A program made the translations under genes and the position numbers. The notes under the pieces were generated by a model. It ran no database searches. It had not been told where the DNA came from and worked only from the letters and a program-made list of their open reading frames with translations. Below are positions 49,941 through 58,888 of a stretch of DNA of 64,000 nt, piece after piece; within the stretch, counting starts at the first letter, position 1, and the number at the start of each line of letters is the position of its first letter. This DNA comes from Novosphingobium resinovorum (GTDB lineage Bacteria; Pseudomonadota; Alphaproteobacteria; Sphingomonadales; Sphingomonadaceae). The DNA lies in assembly GCF_001742225.1 (NCBI RefSeq), contig NZ_CP017075.1, forward strand, positions 930,001-994,000, written 5' to 3'.

Positions 49941-50610
49941 AAGAGGCCGCCCGCTTCAACGCGTCATGCTCGTGTACGAAGCACCCTCGCGCCCGCTCCA
50001 AACCTAGCGTCAGGATCGCCCGGGCCACGTCGCGCGCGCGGATCGAGCGGAAGCGGCGCAGCTTCCCATGCAGCGTGAGGTGATCCGCCAGCGGTGCGAA
50101 AGCCTGCCACGCGCCTTCCAGCGGCCGCGCTTCCTCGCGCGTGCCGCGCAGCAGGCTGGGCCGCAGCACGTCGAGCCGCTGGAAGCCGAGCCGCCCCAGC
50201 GCCTCCTCCGTCTCGCCCTTCACCGAAAGGTAGAAGTTGCGGCTGGCCCGGTCCGCCTCGACCGAGGAGACGAGGATCATATGCCCGATCCCCGCCGCGA
50301 TTCCCGCCTCTGCGGTGAAACGCACCAGATCGTGATCGACTGCCCGAAACTGCTCCTGACTGCCCGCCGCCTTGATCGTGGTGCCCAGCGCACAGACCAG
50401 CACGTCGGCCTGCGCCGCACGGATAAGCCCGGGCCAGTCGATCGGCTCGCCCACCAGCATCTCCATGCGCGCGCCCGGCGGCAGCACCGCCTCGCGCCGC
50501 CCGACACCGACGATCCGCACGTCCTCGCGTCCGACCGCCTCGGCCATCACGGCAGAACCAACCAGCCCGGTCGCGCCGACCAGGCAGATGCGCGTCCCCC
50601 CCTGCGTCAC
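49864..50610 (-). CDS. NAD(P)-binding Rossmann-fold oxidoreductase-like protein
   Basis: 248 residues from a GTG, 9 bases after the dgt stop. The N-terminal nucleotide-binding motif VGATGLVGSAV, CALGTTIKAAGSQEQFRAVDHD and LVSSVEADRASRNFYLSVKGETEE fit the atypical SDR branch (HTATIP2/YbjT-like). The active-site Tyr-Lys becomes YLSVKG. The last 25 or so residues are encoded by an intergenic repeat, so the native C-terminus is probably extended or replaced. Substrate unknown. Confidence 0.82.
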   Translation of the reverse strand: MTQGGTRICLVGATGLVGSAVMAEAVGREDVRIVGVGRREAVLPPGARMEMLVGEPIDWPGLIRAAQADVLVCALGTTIKAAGSQEQFRAVDHDLVRFTAEAGIAAGIGHMILVSSVEADRASRNFYLSVKGETEEALGRLGFQRLDVLRPSLLRGTREEARPLEGAWQAFAPLADHLTLHGKLRRFRSIRARDVARAILTLGLERARGCFVHEHDALKRAASSARIEAGAAAGERPNSHGALPTELA

Positions 50611-50619
50611 CGTCAGAAC

Positions 50620-51780
50620 CTAGACATTGCTCAGGCCCTCGGGCGTGCGGCCGTAGATCTCCGCATGGCGGGCGATGGCGAAGCGGTCGGTCATGCCGGC
50701 GATGTAGTCGGCGATGTGACGACTGCGTGCAGGCTCGTAACGCGGCATCGTGTCGATCCAGCTTTCGTCCATCAGCACCGTTTCCTGCGAGTAGGCGGAA
50801 TAGAGTTCCGCCAGCAGCGCCCGTGCCCGCTTCGCTGTCTCCAACTGCTCGGGGTGGTAGTAGAGCTTCTCGTACATGAAGCGCTTGAAGGCGCGTTCGC
50901 CCTCGGCCATCTCGGGCGAGAAGGCGACCAGCGCCCTGCCCGCGCCGCGCACCTCCTCGATGCTGCCGACGCCGACAAGGTTCTTCTGCGTCTGCGCGAC
51001 GAGATCGTTGACCATGACGCCAATCTGGCTGCGGATCAGCTCCGCCAGTTGGCGGTCAAGCGGCACGCCGGGATAGCGGCGCTCCACCTCGTTCCAGTGA
51101 TCGACGACGAAAGGGTGCGCCAGCAGTTCGTCGAGATCGAGGAAGCCCGCACGCAGGCCGTCGTCGATATCGTGGTTGTCGTAGGCGATGTCGTCAGACA
51201 GTGCCGCGACCTGCGCCTCCAGCGAGGCATGGGTGCCGAGATCGAGATTGTAAGCCGCGTCGAGTTCGGCCAGCGCCCAGGTCGGCTCCAGCACCGGACC
51301 GTTGTGCTTGGCGAGACCTTCCAGCGTCTCCCACGTCAGGTTGAGGCCGTCGTGCTCGCAATAAGGGCTGTCGAGCCGCATCAGCGTGCGCAGGGTATGG
51401 GCGTTGTGGTCGAACCCGCCCGCCTTGTGGAGCGCTGCATCGAGCGCGTCCTCTCCGGCATGACCGAAAGGCGGATGGCCTATGTCGTGCGCCAGCGCCA
51501 GCGCCTCGGTCAGATCCTCATCGAGCCCCAGAATGCGCGCGATCACGCGGGCGATCTGTGCCACCTCGAGGCTATGCGTCAGCCGTACACGGTAGTGGTC
51601 GCCGTCGGGCGCGACGAAAACCTGCGTCTTGTAGCGCAGGCGGCGGAACGCGATCGAGTGGATGATCCGGTCCCGGTCGCGCTGGTAGGGACTGCGCGCG
51701 CCGCGGGCGATGCCGTTCTCGATCGAAAACTCGCGCCCGCGCGAACGGGACGGGTCGGAAGCGTAGGGAGCGAGTGTCAA
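50620..51780 (-). CDS. dgt: Deoxyguanosinetriphosphate triphosphohydrolase-like protein
   Basis: 386 residues from a TTG at 51780 (CGGAG 6 bases upstream); it starts MTLAPYASDPSRSRGR, as expected for the short Dgt type. HD-domain metal ligands: RLTHSLEV and AHDIGHPPFGHAGED, followed by ALSDDIAYDNHDIDDG. It hydrolyses dNTPs to deoxynucleoside and triphosphate. The earlier GTG at 51834 would overlap the upstream gene. Confidence 0.93.
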   Translation of the reverse strand: MTLAPYASDPSRSRGREFSIENGIARGARSPYQRDRDRIIHSIAFRRLRYKTQVFVAPDGDHYRVRLTHSLEVAQIARVIARILGLDEDLTEALALAHDIGHPPFGHAGEDALDAALHKAGGFDHNAHTLRTLMRLDSPYCEHDGLNLTWETLEGLAKHNGPVLEPTWALAELDAAYNLDLGTHASLEAQVAALSDDIAYDNHDIDDGLRAGFLDLDELLAHPFVVDHWNEVERRYPGVPLDRQLAELIRSQIGVMVNDLVAQTQKNLVGVGSIEEVRGAGRALVAFSPEMAEGERAFKRFMYEKLYYHPEQLETAKRARALLAELYSAYSQETVLMDESWIDTMPRYEPARSRHIADYIAGMTDRFAIARHAEIYGRTPEGLSNV

Positions 51781-51809
51781 GCGGAACTCCGGGATTGTCG
51801 CCGTGAGCC

Positions 51810-52127
51810 CTAGCGGGAGAAACCGGTGCTGCACAAGAGCAGCGAGGTCGCTGTCACCTTGACCACGCGCGGATCGTCAATCGCATGCGCGGCTTCCACC
51901 ATGCCTTCGGGCGTATGCGCCGCGCCCTGCAGCGCGGTGAGCCTCTGGATCTGGCGCAGTGACAGTTTACGCACGAGACGCTCGCCCATGCACGCGGCTG
52001 CCCGATCGCTCAGCCCGGCCTCGGCGAAGGCGGTGCGCACGCGGTATTCGGCATACCAGTGGGCGCCGAACCAGGTGGCGGCGCAGAACACGGCGATGAG
52101 GATGACAGTCTTGATGAGGCGGATCAT
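51810..52127 (-). CDS. Small membrane-anchored hypothetical protein
   Basis: 105 residues: one N-terminal hydrophobic helix (about 5-20), then WYAEYRVRTAFAEAGLSDRAAACMGERLVRKLSLRQIQRL, a helical extracytoplasmic domain with two Cys. Similar small proteins are frequent in Sphingomonadales. Function unknown. It is 29 bases upstream of dgt on the same strand and may share a transcript with it. Confidence 0.65.
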   Translation of the reverse strand: MIRLIKTVILIAVFCAATWFGAHWYAEYRVRTAFAEAGLSDRAAACMGERLVRKLSLRQIQRLTALQGAAHTPEGMVEAAHAIDDPRVVKVTATSLLLCSTGFSR

Positions 52128-52185
52128 GCGGCGGGGATTACACCGGGTTGGGTTCGCAGGGAACAGTATGTAAAGGAGGGAACAG

Positions 52186-52234
52186 GCAGGGGTTTACCAC
52201 CCCTGTCCCCGTATTCCGTCGAAGCTGTGCGCGC
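52186..52234. repeat. CAGGGGT-TTACC-ACCCCTG hairpin repeat, copy 2
   Basis: Perfect 7-bp hairpin at 52187-52205 with tail tccccgtattccgtcgaagc, close to copy 1 at 31159-31206. Confidence 0.75.
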
Positions 52235-52314
52235 GGGGCGGCATTTCTCCTTTGTGCGGAATCGGAACCGCGAATGGGATGGACAGCGGATTCGGAATGA
52301 CTCAGCCTTAATTC

Positions 52315-52398
52315 CGTCACCCCCGCGATGGCGGGGACCCAACTGATGCCTTTGCAACACGAGGCGTGAGATGGGTTGCCGCCTTCGCAGGAGTGACG
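52315..52398. repeat. Intergenic inverted repeat, 'cccgcgaaggcggg' family (degenerate)
   Basis: Arms cgtcacccccgcgatggcggggaccca and tgggttgccgccttcgcaggagtgacg; several mismatches compared with the copies at 24311 and 41775. Confidence 0.75.
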
Positions 52399-52500
52399 GC
52401 GAGGGGTGGAAAGGGACGCGCCAATTGTCCCTTAGGGGATTAGAAAGCCTTTCCGCCGAATAAGCATAGTCATCCTGACAACTTCCAAGAATGTGCAAAC

Positions 52501-52926
52501 ATGATCCAAACCAAATTCGGAATTGCTTTGATAGCATTTTCGTTAGGCGGCTGCGGTTCGGCTGCCACTGCTGAAACCCTCCCGTCTTCCCACTGTATGG
52601 CGGTTTTTAGCGCATTTCGAGAACTTGCGCTGAGGGCGAAACCGCAGGATTTACGACTTGCGCTCAACATGACTGCGCGAGGCATATATGAAGCCAAAAA
52701 AGTCAAGGACGCCGGTAATATTGCCAGTTCTAAGCAAGAAGGGGAGGCATTCTTTAAGGATCACGAGAATGATTGGGACTTACTCAAGAAAGTCCATGAT
52801 CAATGCTCAACACGTCAGGACAATGATCCAAAATTCAAGGCTTTAAACGAAAGTGGTGAATTAATGAAATTGGCGCGGAAGGACCCGGCATGCCAATCAG
52901 ATACATCTTGTCGTGCAAGCCAATAG
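52501..52926 (+). CDS. Orphan lipoprotein, AT-rich
   Basis: 141 residues. Signal of a lipoprotein with lipobox LGGC at about residues 15-18, then a polar helical domain with several Cys (SHCMAVF, DQCSTR, PACQSDTSCRAS). Codon use and base composition are visibly AT-richer than all neighbours (frequent AAA, ATT, TTA, TTT), suggesting recent acquisition. No domain recognised. It stands alone between repeats and the convergent pnt genes. Confidence 0.7.
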   Translation: MIQTKFGIALIAFSLGGCGSAATAETLPSSHCMAVFSAFRELALRAKPQDLRLALNMTARGIYEAKKVKDAGNIASSKQEGEAFFKDHENDWDLLKKVHDQCSTRQDNDPKFKALNESGELMKLARKDPACQSDTSCRASQ

Positions 52927-53094
52927 TGGTTGAAAGTCACGTCAATTTGCAATGACGGCAATGGGGCGTGTTCGGTCAGGCGGGTTTTCTTCGCGCAGGG
53001 CGAGCACCGGACGGACGGCTATAGAGCGCAGCGCTCGCCGCCCGGAATGGCGAAAACGGGTGGCTAGGCGCCATCCAAGTAACGACACCCTACC

Positions 53095-54522
53095 TCAATC
53101 CGCCAGCGCCTTGTTGATGGCCTCGACCATCTTCTTGGCATCGGCCAGCAGCATCATCGTCTGGTCCATGTAGAATACGTCGTTGTCGACGCCGGCATAG
53201 CCCTGTCCGCCCATCGAGCGCTTGATGAAGAAGATCGTCTTGGCCTTATCAACGTCGAACACGGGCATGCCGTAGATCGGCGATGACTTGTCGGTCTTGG
53301 CCGCCGGGTTCACCACGTCATTGGCGCCGATGATGAAGGCGACGTCGGCCTGGGCGAACTCGCCGTTGATGTCCTCCAGTTCGAAGACCTCGTCGTAAGG
53401 GACGTTGGCTTCGGCCAGCAGCACGTTCATATGTCCGGGCATGCGCCCTGCGACAGGGTGAATGGCGTATTTCACGCCCACGCCATGCTTCTTGAGCTGG
53501 TCGCCCATCTCGCGCAGCACGTGCTGGGCCTGTGCCACGGCCATGCCGTAGCCGGGGATGATGATGACGTTCTCCGCCTCCTTCATCAGAAACGCCGCGT
53601 CCTCTGCCGAGCCGCGCTTCCACGGGCGTTGTTCCCGGGCCTCGCCGCCGCCCGCGCCCGCTTCCGCGCCGAAGCCTCCGGCGATGACGGAGAGGAAGCT
53701 GCGGTTCATCGCCTTGCACATGATGTACGACAGGATCGCGCCCGAGGAACCGACCAGCGCCCCCGTCACGATCATCGCGGTGTTGTGCAACGTGAAGCCC
53801 ATCGCCGCCGCCGCCCAGCCCGAATAGCTGTTGAGCATCGAGACGACGACCGGCATGTCCGCTCCGCCGATCGGGATGATGAGCAGGAAACCGATCGCGA
53901 AGGCCAGCCCGACGATCACCCAGAACAGCGGGTTCTCTCCGGGCCCGGCGGCGCCGGAATGCGCGAACAGCGCCGTCAATACGAGGATCGCGCCCAGCGT
54001 GCCCAGGTTGATGACATGGCGCGCGGGGAGCAGGATCGGCGAACCGCTCATGTTGCCGTTGAGCTTGGCAAAGGCGATGACCGACCCGGAAAACGTGATC
54101 GCGCCGATCGCCACGCCCAGCGCCATTTCGACCCGGCTGACGGGCAGGATGTTGCCGTCGGCGCCGAGAATGCCGAAAGCCTCAGGGTTGAGGAACGCCG
54201 CGGCCGCCACCAGCACCGCAGCCAGCCCGACCAGCGAGTGGAATGCGGCCACCAGTTGCGGCATGTCTGTCATCTTGATGCGCCGGGCGATGACGAAGCC
54301 GACACCGCCGCCGATGGCGATGGCGCCCAGAATTTCCGGCAGGCTGGCGACCTCGTGCGTCACCAGCGTCGTCACCACGGCGATGCCCATGCCGACCATG
54401 CCGTAGCGGTTGCCCCTCCGGCTCGTCGCCGGCGATGAAAGGCCGCGCAGAGCGAGAATGAAGCAGACACCGGCGATCAGGTAGGCGACCGCGACCCAGG
54501 GACTGACGGAGTGCGCCTCCAT
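53095..54522 (-). CDS. pntB: NAD(P) transhydrogenase subunit beta
   Basis: 475 residues from the ATG at 54522; the start shares one base with the pntAB stop (TGATG). About nine membrane helices, then the NADP-binding domain III with IIPGYGMAVAQAQH, VKYAIHPVAGRMPGHMNVLLAEA, and GANDVVNPAA. It couples proton entry to hydride transfer from NADH to NADP, supplying NADPH. Confidence 0.95.
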   Translation of the reverse strand: MEAHSVSPWVAVAYLIAGVCFILALRGLSSPATSRRGNRYGMVGMGIAVVTTLVTHEVASLPEILGAIAIGGGVGFVIARRIKMTDMPQLVAAFHSLVGLAAVLVAAAAFLNPEAFGILGADGNILPVSRVEMALGVAIGAITFSGSVIAFAKLNGNMSGSPILLPARHVINLGTLGAILVLTALFAHSGAAGPGENPLFWVIVGLAFAIGFLLIIPIGGADMPVVVSMLNSYSGWAAAAMGFTLHNTAMIVTGALVGSSGAILSYIMCKAMNRSFLSVIAGGFGAEAGAGGGEAREQRPWKRGSAEDAAFLMKEAENVIIIPGYGMAVAQAQHVLREMGDQLKKHGVGVKYAIHPVAGRMPGHMNVLLAEANVPYDEVFELEDINGEFAQADVAFIIGANDVVNPAAKTDKSSPIYGMPVFDVDKAKTIFFIKRSMGGQGYAGVDNDVFYMDQTMMLLADAKKMVEAINKALAD

Positions 54523-54806
54523 CACTTGCGGTCCTTCTTCTTGTACATCGCCAGCATCCGCTCGGTGACGGCGAAGCCACCGAAGATGTTGACGCTGGCC
54601 AGCACCACCGCGCCCAGCCCCAGCCACTTGCCGATCGGCGAGCCCGAAGCCGCGCTCGCCACCAGCGCGCCGACGACGATCACCGAGGAGATCGCGTTGG
54701 TCACCGCCATAAGCGGCGTATGCAGCGCCGGGGTGACGGACCACACGACGTAATAGCCCACGAAGCAGGCCAGCACGAAGATCGACAGGATAGAAACGAA
54801 GTCCAT
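54522..54806 (-). CDS. pntAB: NAD(P) transhydrogenase subunit alpha, membrane part
   Basis: 94 residues from the ATG at 54806, three to four transmembrane helices (VSILSIFVLACFVGYYVVW; SVIVVGALVASAA; LGLGAVVLASVNIFGGFAVTERML) ending MYKKKDRK. It is the split-off membrane domain of PntA, as found in many alphaproteobacteria. It lies 1 base after pntAA and overlaps pntB by one base. Confidence 0.93.
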   Translation of the reverse strand: MDFVSILSIFVLACFVGYYVVWSVTPALHTPLMAVTNAISSVIVVGALVASAASGSPIGKWLGLGAVVLASVNIFGGFAVTERMLAMYKKKDRK

Positions 54807-54807
54807 G

Positions 54808-55950
54808 CTAGCTGTCCTGCCTCTGCAGCCTCGGGTGAACCACTTGGCCACCGCGCGTGAGGCGCACCGCGTCACCGATCTCCGCGTCGAGCACCGGGCC
54901 GCCCTGCTCCTTGTCCCAGAACGCGGAGACGAAGTTGAACAGGTTGCGCGCATAGAGCGCCGAAGTATCCGCGGGCAGGTGCGCGGGCGTATTCGAATAG
55001 CCGATGATCTTCACCCCATGGCGTTCGATCACCTGGTCCGGCACGCTCCCCTCGACGTTGCCGCCTTGCGGTGCGGCAAGGTCGAAGATCACGCTGCCCG
55101 GCTTCATCGAGGCGACCTGCGCGTCGGTGACGAGGCGCGGCGCCGCGCGGCCAGGGATCAGCGCGGTGGTGATGACGATGTCCTGCTTGGCGATGTGCGC
55201 CGAGACGAGTTCCGCCTGCGCGCGCTGGTACTCCTCGCTCATCTCGCCCGCATAGCCGCCCGAGCCCTCACCCTCGATCCCGGCGACGCTCTCGACGAAG
55301 ATCGGCTTGGCGCCAAGCGACTGGATCTGCTCCTTCGTGGCCGAACGCACGTCGGTGGCGGAGACCTGCGCGCCCAGCCTGCGGGCGGTCGCGATGGCCT
55401 GAAGCCCTGCGACGCCGACGCCCATGACGAAGCACCTGGCGGCGCTGACCGTGCCCGCCGCCGTCATCATCATCGGGAAGGCCCGGCCATAGGCATCGGC
55501 CGCCGCCAGCACCGCCTTGTATCCGGCAAGGTTTGACTGGCTGGAGAGAACGTCCATCGACTGCGCCCGCGTGATACGCGGCATCAGTTCCATCGCCAGC
55601 ACTTCGAGTCCGGCTGCCGCATAGGCATCCACGCGTGCGCGCTGGCCGAACGGATCGAGGATCGCAACCACCCATGCGCCGGATGCGACGCTGCCGAGCA
55701 ACGCAGGATCAGGCCCCTGCACCGCGAAAACGATGTCCGCTCCCGCCAAGACCGAATCGACGGGACCTACTTCGGCCCCGGCTGCGCGATAGTCCGCGTC
55801 GGAAATACTGGCGGAAAGCCCCGCTCCGGCTTCCACCGCCACGAGGGCGCCGAGGGCAGAGAGCTTGCGCACGGTCTCGGGTGTGGCGGCAACCCGGGTT
55901 TCGCCGGTCGCGCGTTCGGCGAGGACCGCGATCCGCCGCTGAGGGGTCAA
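54808..55950 (-). CDS. pntAA: NAD(P) transhydrogenase subunit alpha, NAD-binding part
   Basis: 380 residues from a TTG at 55950. Alanine dehydrogenase/PNT fold: AERATGETRVAATPETV at the start, SSQSNLAGYKAVL, MGVGVAGLQAIATARRLGA (Rossmann loop), and the VDLAAPQGGN-type segment FDLAAPQGGN. It binds NAD(H) on the cytoplasmic side. First of pntAA-pntAB-pntB, just after the small oxidase subunit gene. Confidence 0.94.
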   Translation of the reverse strand: MTPQRRIAVLAERATGETRVAATPETVRKLSALGALVAVEAGAGLSASISDADYRAAGAEVGPVDSVLAGADIVFAVQGPDPALLGSVASGAWVVAILDPFGQRARVDAYAAAGLEVLAMELMPRITRAQSMDVLSSQSNLAGYKAVLAAADAYGRAFPMMMTAAGTVSAARCFVMGVGVAGLQAIATARRLGAQVSATDVRSATKEQIQSLGAKPIFVESVAGIEGEGSGGYAGEMSEEYQRAQAELVSAHIAKQDIVITTALIPGRAAPRLVTDAQVASMKPGSVIFDLAAPQGGNVEGSVPDQVIERHGVKIIGYSNTPAHLPADTSALYARNLFNFVSAFWDKEQGGPVLDAEIGDAVRLTRGGQVVHPRLQRQDS

Positions 55951-55963
55951 ACTCGCGGCCCGC

Positions 55964-56089
55964 TCAGGAGGCGATCAGACCGACGACCAGCGCTGCAATC
56001 ACGATGATGACCCCGGTGCTCCAGGTGGCGGCCTTGATGAAGCCGTTGTAGGTCTCGGTCGCGGCCTTGATGTCGTTACCCGAAGCCAT
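55964..56089 (-). CDS. aa3-type cytochrome c oxidase subunit IV-like protein
   Basis: 41 residues: MASGNDIKAATETYNGF then one transmembrane helix (about 22-40) ending LIAS. This matches the small bacterial aa3 oxidase subunit IV (one helix, N-terminal TYxGF segment). AAAAGAGAC precedes the ATG. It sits 13 bases upstream of pntAA, an arrangement also seen in other alphaproteobacteria, away from the main oxidase genes. Confidence 0.85.
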   Translation of the reverse strand: MASGNDIKAATETYNGFIKAATWSTGVIIVIAALVVGLIAS

Positions 56090-56300
56090 TGTCTCTTTTC
56101 CCCAAAACTGTTTGCTTTCCAGTGGACACTAACCGGGCCGGGCTTGCCGCTCAAGGGCGAAGAAGGTCCATGACGGCGTCACTAACCGATCATGAACATC
56201 CGGTTCCGCGCGTTCCAACCGCAGCCTTAATCCGCTCTTTACCCGTTTGCCGTAAGTTCAAGTTCCAGAAAGCGAAGAGGCGACACGAAGCGACACCACC

Positions 56301-57719
56301 ATGGCGGACCTTGACCAGCGCCTCCTCATGCTCATCGACGATGAGCCGGCCCAGAGCCGCCTGATCTCCGCACTCGCCTCGCGCGAGGGGTGGCGTACCC
56401 TGATCGTGCGCGATGCCGAGACGGCGATCGCCACGCTCGGCACCCGGCAGGGCATGCAGCTTTCGGCAATTATCCTCGACCAGTGGGTGCCCGGCGACGA
56501 CGCCTGCGCGCTGATTTCCGAGCTTAAGGCCCGCCGTCCGGCCCTCCCGATCCTGATGCTGACCGCCAGCACCTCGCCGCTGCTTGCGGTGGAGGCGATG
56601 CGCGCGGGGGCGACCGATTACCTCGTCAAGCCGGTCGCGCCCGACCGGCTGATGCACGCCCTGCGCTCTGCGACGACGCGCGAGGCACCGCGCGACGAGC
56701 TTGCGCCGCTGACCGAGAAGATGCCGTCCAACCCCGATTTCGAATCGATGATCGGCGCGGCGCCCAACTTCCGCAAGGCGCTGGCCGTCGCCGCCAAGGC
56801 CGCGCGCGGCCATTCTCCGGTGCTGATCGAGGGCGAGAGCGGATCGGGCAAGGAAATGCTGATCCGCGCGATGCACGCCGCCTCGCCGCGCTCGCGCATG
56901 CCGCTGCGGATCATCAATATCGGCGGCGTACCAGCCAACTCCATCGAGTCGGTCCTGTTCGGCCATGAAAAGGGCGCCTTCCCCGGCGCATTCGATCGCC
57001 AGATCGGCGCGCTCCAGCACTGCGACGGCGCCACCCTCGCCCTCGACGAGATCGACCGGCTGCCCGAATCGGTACAGGAACGCCTGCTCGAAGCGGTGAA
57101 GAAAGGCGACTGTCGCCCGATCGGTGCCCGCCACTCGTTCCGGGTGGACGTGCGCCTGATCGCCGCGAGCAACCTCCCATTGGCGGACCTTTCCGACCAG
57201 GGCCACTTCATGCCCGAACTGCTAACGGCGCTGTCGCCCACCAAGGTCCTGCTGCCGCCGCTTCGCGAGCGGACGGGCGATATTCCCGCCCTCACCCGCT
57301 TCTTCCTCGCCCGCATCGGCGAGCAGCCGGGGCTTCGCGAACTGGGCATCGCCGACGGCGCGCTCTCGTTGCTGGCCGCCTACGATTGGCCGGGCAACGT
57401 GCGCCAGTTGCAGGCGGTGCTGTTCCGCGCAGCCGTGTTCTGCGACGGCGATGCGCTGACTTCGGAAGATTTTCCGCAACTTCTCAACATATTGGGCACA
57501 GGGTTGTCCACAGCCCCCCAGATGCCGGAAAGCTCCGGCGTCATGCTCTACACCGCCGACGGCAACTTGCGCCCGCTCGATGAGATAGAGGCCGACGTCA
57601 TCCGCCTTGCCATAGGCCTTTACCGTGGCCGCATGACCGAAGTGGCAAGGCGTCTCGGCATCGGGCGCTCCACCCTTTACCGCAAGCTGTCCGAGCTGGG
57701 CATCGACAACGCCGCCTGA
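56301..57719 (+). CDS. NtrC-family response regulator with altered GAFTGA loop
   Basis: 472 residues: receiver domain (D60, K110), AAA+ domain with Walker A GESGSGKE (178-185), Walker B TLALDEIDRLP, and a C-terminal Fis-type HTH (TEVARRLGIGRSTLYRKLSELG). The sigma-54 contact loop reads GAFPGA (225-230), with Pro in place of the key Thr, so normal sigma-54 activation is doubtful. No histidine kinase gene is adjacent. Target genes unknown. Confidence 0.9.
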   Translation: MADLDQRLLMLIDDEPAQSRLISALASREGWRTLIVRDAETAIATLGTRQGMQLSAIILDQWVPGDDACALISELKARRPALPILMLTASTSPLLAVEAMRAGATDYLVKPVAPDRLMHALRSATTREAPRDELAPLTEKMPSNPDFESMIGAAPNFRKALAVAAKAARGHSPVLIEGESGSGKEMLIRAMHAASPRSRMPLRIINIGGVPANSIESVLFGHEKGAFPGAFDRQIGALQHCDGATLALDEIDRLPESVQERLLEAVKKGDCRPIGARHSFRVDVRLIAASNLPLADLSDQGHFMPELLTALSPTKVLLPPLRERTGDIPALTRFFLARIGEQPGLRELGIADGALSLLAAYDWPGNVRQLQAVLFRAAVFCDGDALTSEDFPQLLNILGTGLSTAPQMPESSGVMLYTADGNLRPLDEIEADVIRLAIGLYRGRMTEVARRLGIGRSTLYRKLSELGIDNAA

Positions 57720-57760
57720 TCTGTCCAGACTTCCCGCATAGGAACGTGGGAGAGGTGGAC

Positions 57761-58225
57761 GTGGATACGATGGAACGCCTCGCCGCGATCGAGGCCATCA
57801 GGCAAGTGAAGGCCCGGTATTTTCGCGGCGTGGACGATCGCAATTCAGCGCTCGTCCGCTCGATCCTCGCGGAGGACTGTGTGCTCGACTATCGCGGGTG
57901 CTGCACCGACCCGGCCAGCGGCATCGACCACCTCCCCGCCATGAACAAGGTGATGGAAGGCCGCTTGAACTGGCCCGACGCTCGTGAAACGGGCGGCCCG
58001 CACATGGTCACCGTGCATCAGGGCCATGACCCCGACATCACCGTTGAAAGCGAGACCGCCGCCAGCGGGATATGGGCTTTCACCGACCGGCTGTTCCTGC
58101 CGCCGGGCGGCCCTTTTACCCGGTTGACCGGCTGGGGACGTTACCATGAAACCTACGTACGAAACGACGAGGGCTGGAAACTGCGCACCACCCGCATCGA
58201 ACGGCTGCGCGTAGAAGTCGCATGA
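57761..58225 (+). CDS. SnoaL/NTF2-like family protein
   Basis: 154 residues from a GTG at 57761 with GGGAGAGG just upstream; other in-frame starts (57746, 57755, 57770) are possible. MERLAAIEAIRQVKARYFRGVDDRN and SILAEDCVLDYRG are typical of the SnoaL-like cone fold with a hydrophobic pocket (dehydratases, isomerases, ring hydroxylase subunits). Catalytic role not certain. It follows the regulator gene by 41 bases. Confidence 0.8.
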   Translation: MDTMERLAAIEAIRQVKARYFRGVDDRNSALVRSILAEDCVLDYRGCCTDPASGIDHLPAMNKVMEGRLNWPDARETGGPHMVTVHQGHDPDITVESETAASGIWAFTDRLFLPPGGPFTRLTGWGRYHETYVRNDEGWKLRTTRIERLRVEVA

Positions 58226-58243
58226 TGGATTGGAACACCTATG

Positions 58244-58278
58244 AAAACCGGGGCCGCGCCAGAAGCGCGACCCCGGTT
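58244..58278 (-). terminator. Hairpin terminator between convergent genes
   Basis: Arms AACCGGGG-C-CGCGC and GCGCG-A-CCCCGGTT (13 pairs, one mismatch), loop of 5. Minus-strand reading ends in TTTTCAT, so it mainly serves the secreted-protein gene at 58308-58664. Confidence 0.8.
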
Positions 58279-58307
58279 CGTTGTCCGGGGGGACTGTTCA
58301 AAAAGGC

Positions 58308-58664
58308 TCAGAGACCCTCGATCATGACCGAGGGGATACGGTAACCGCGCTTCGCCATGGCCTTGGCGTAAGTGCCGCGTTCGTGCCGCAGTTCGCTGCC
58401 ATATTCCTCCCAGGCGTCGCGCTGATCCTCGATGTCGCTGGCCTTGCGCAGATCGGTGGCCAGCTCCTTCTGGCTCTCGTTCACGTTCGCGCGGTAGTTG
58501 AACCAGTGCTTGCCCTCGATGCCGCCGATCGGCGTCTGGATGATGCGGTTCTCCTCGACGCGGGCGACCCGCTCCTCGTACATTGCCGGCACGACGGCCA
58601 TGGCGGTAGCGGGAACGATGGCGAGCGCCACGGCAGCGGCGCGGATGATGATGGTCTGCTTCAT
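58308..58664 (-). CDS. Secreted hypothetical protein
   Basis: 118 residues from the ATG at 58664 with AAAGGGGA upstream. A signal peptide (about 1-23, ends ATAMA) is followed by a charged helical domain (VARVEENRIIQTPIGG, NESQKELATDLRKASDIEDQRDAW). Probably periplasmic. No family recognised. It has its own terminator and a 224-base upstream spacer before folP in which no other gene is seen. Confidence 0.7.
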   Translation of the reverse strand: MKQTIIIRAAAVALAIVPATAMAVVPAMYEERVARVEENRIIQTPIGGIEGKHWFNYRANVNESQKELATDLRKASDIEDQRDAWEEYGSELRHERGTYAKAMAKRGYRIPSVMIEGL

Positions 58665-58888
58665 GGGTGAATCCCCTTTGTCGCTTTCCAGTGCGAGGCG
58701 GAATTGCCTCACTGTCGGAAGGACAAACGGTCACGAATGCAATTTTCGTCAGGCGAAAGGACGAAACGAGCATTCAGCGGGACGTTTTGCAGTGCAGCAC
58801 CGGGTTGTGATGACAGGGTCACAGAACTCGGACCTGCCGTTCATCCGGCAGAAACCTGCGGTTCATGCCTCGTCCAGATTTGTAACGG

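Larger units (their letters stand above)
52128..52500. other. Gene-free spacer with two repeat elements
   Basis: No gene is seen. It holds the CAGGGGT hairpin repeat (52186-52234) and a 'cccgcgatggcggg' inverted repeat (52315-52398). The last about 80 bases before the lipoprotein gene are AT-richer and may hold its promoter. Confidence 0.4.
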
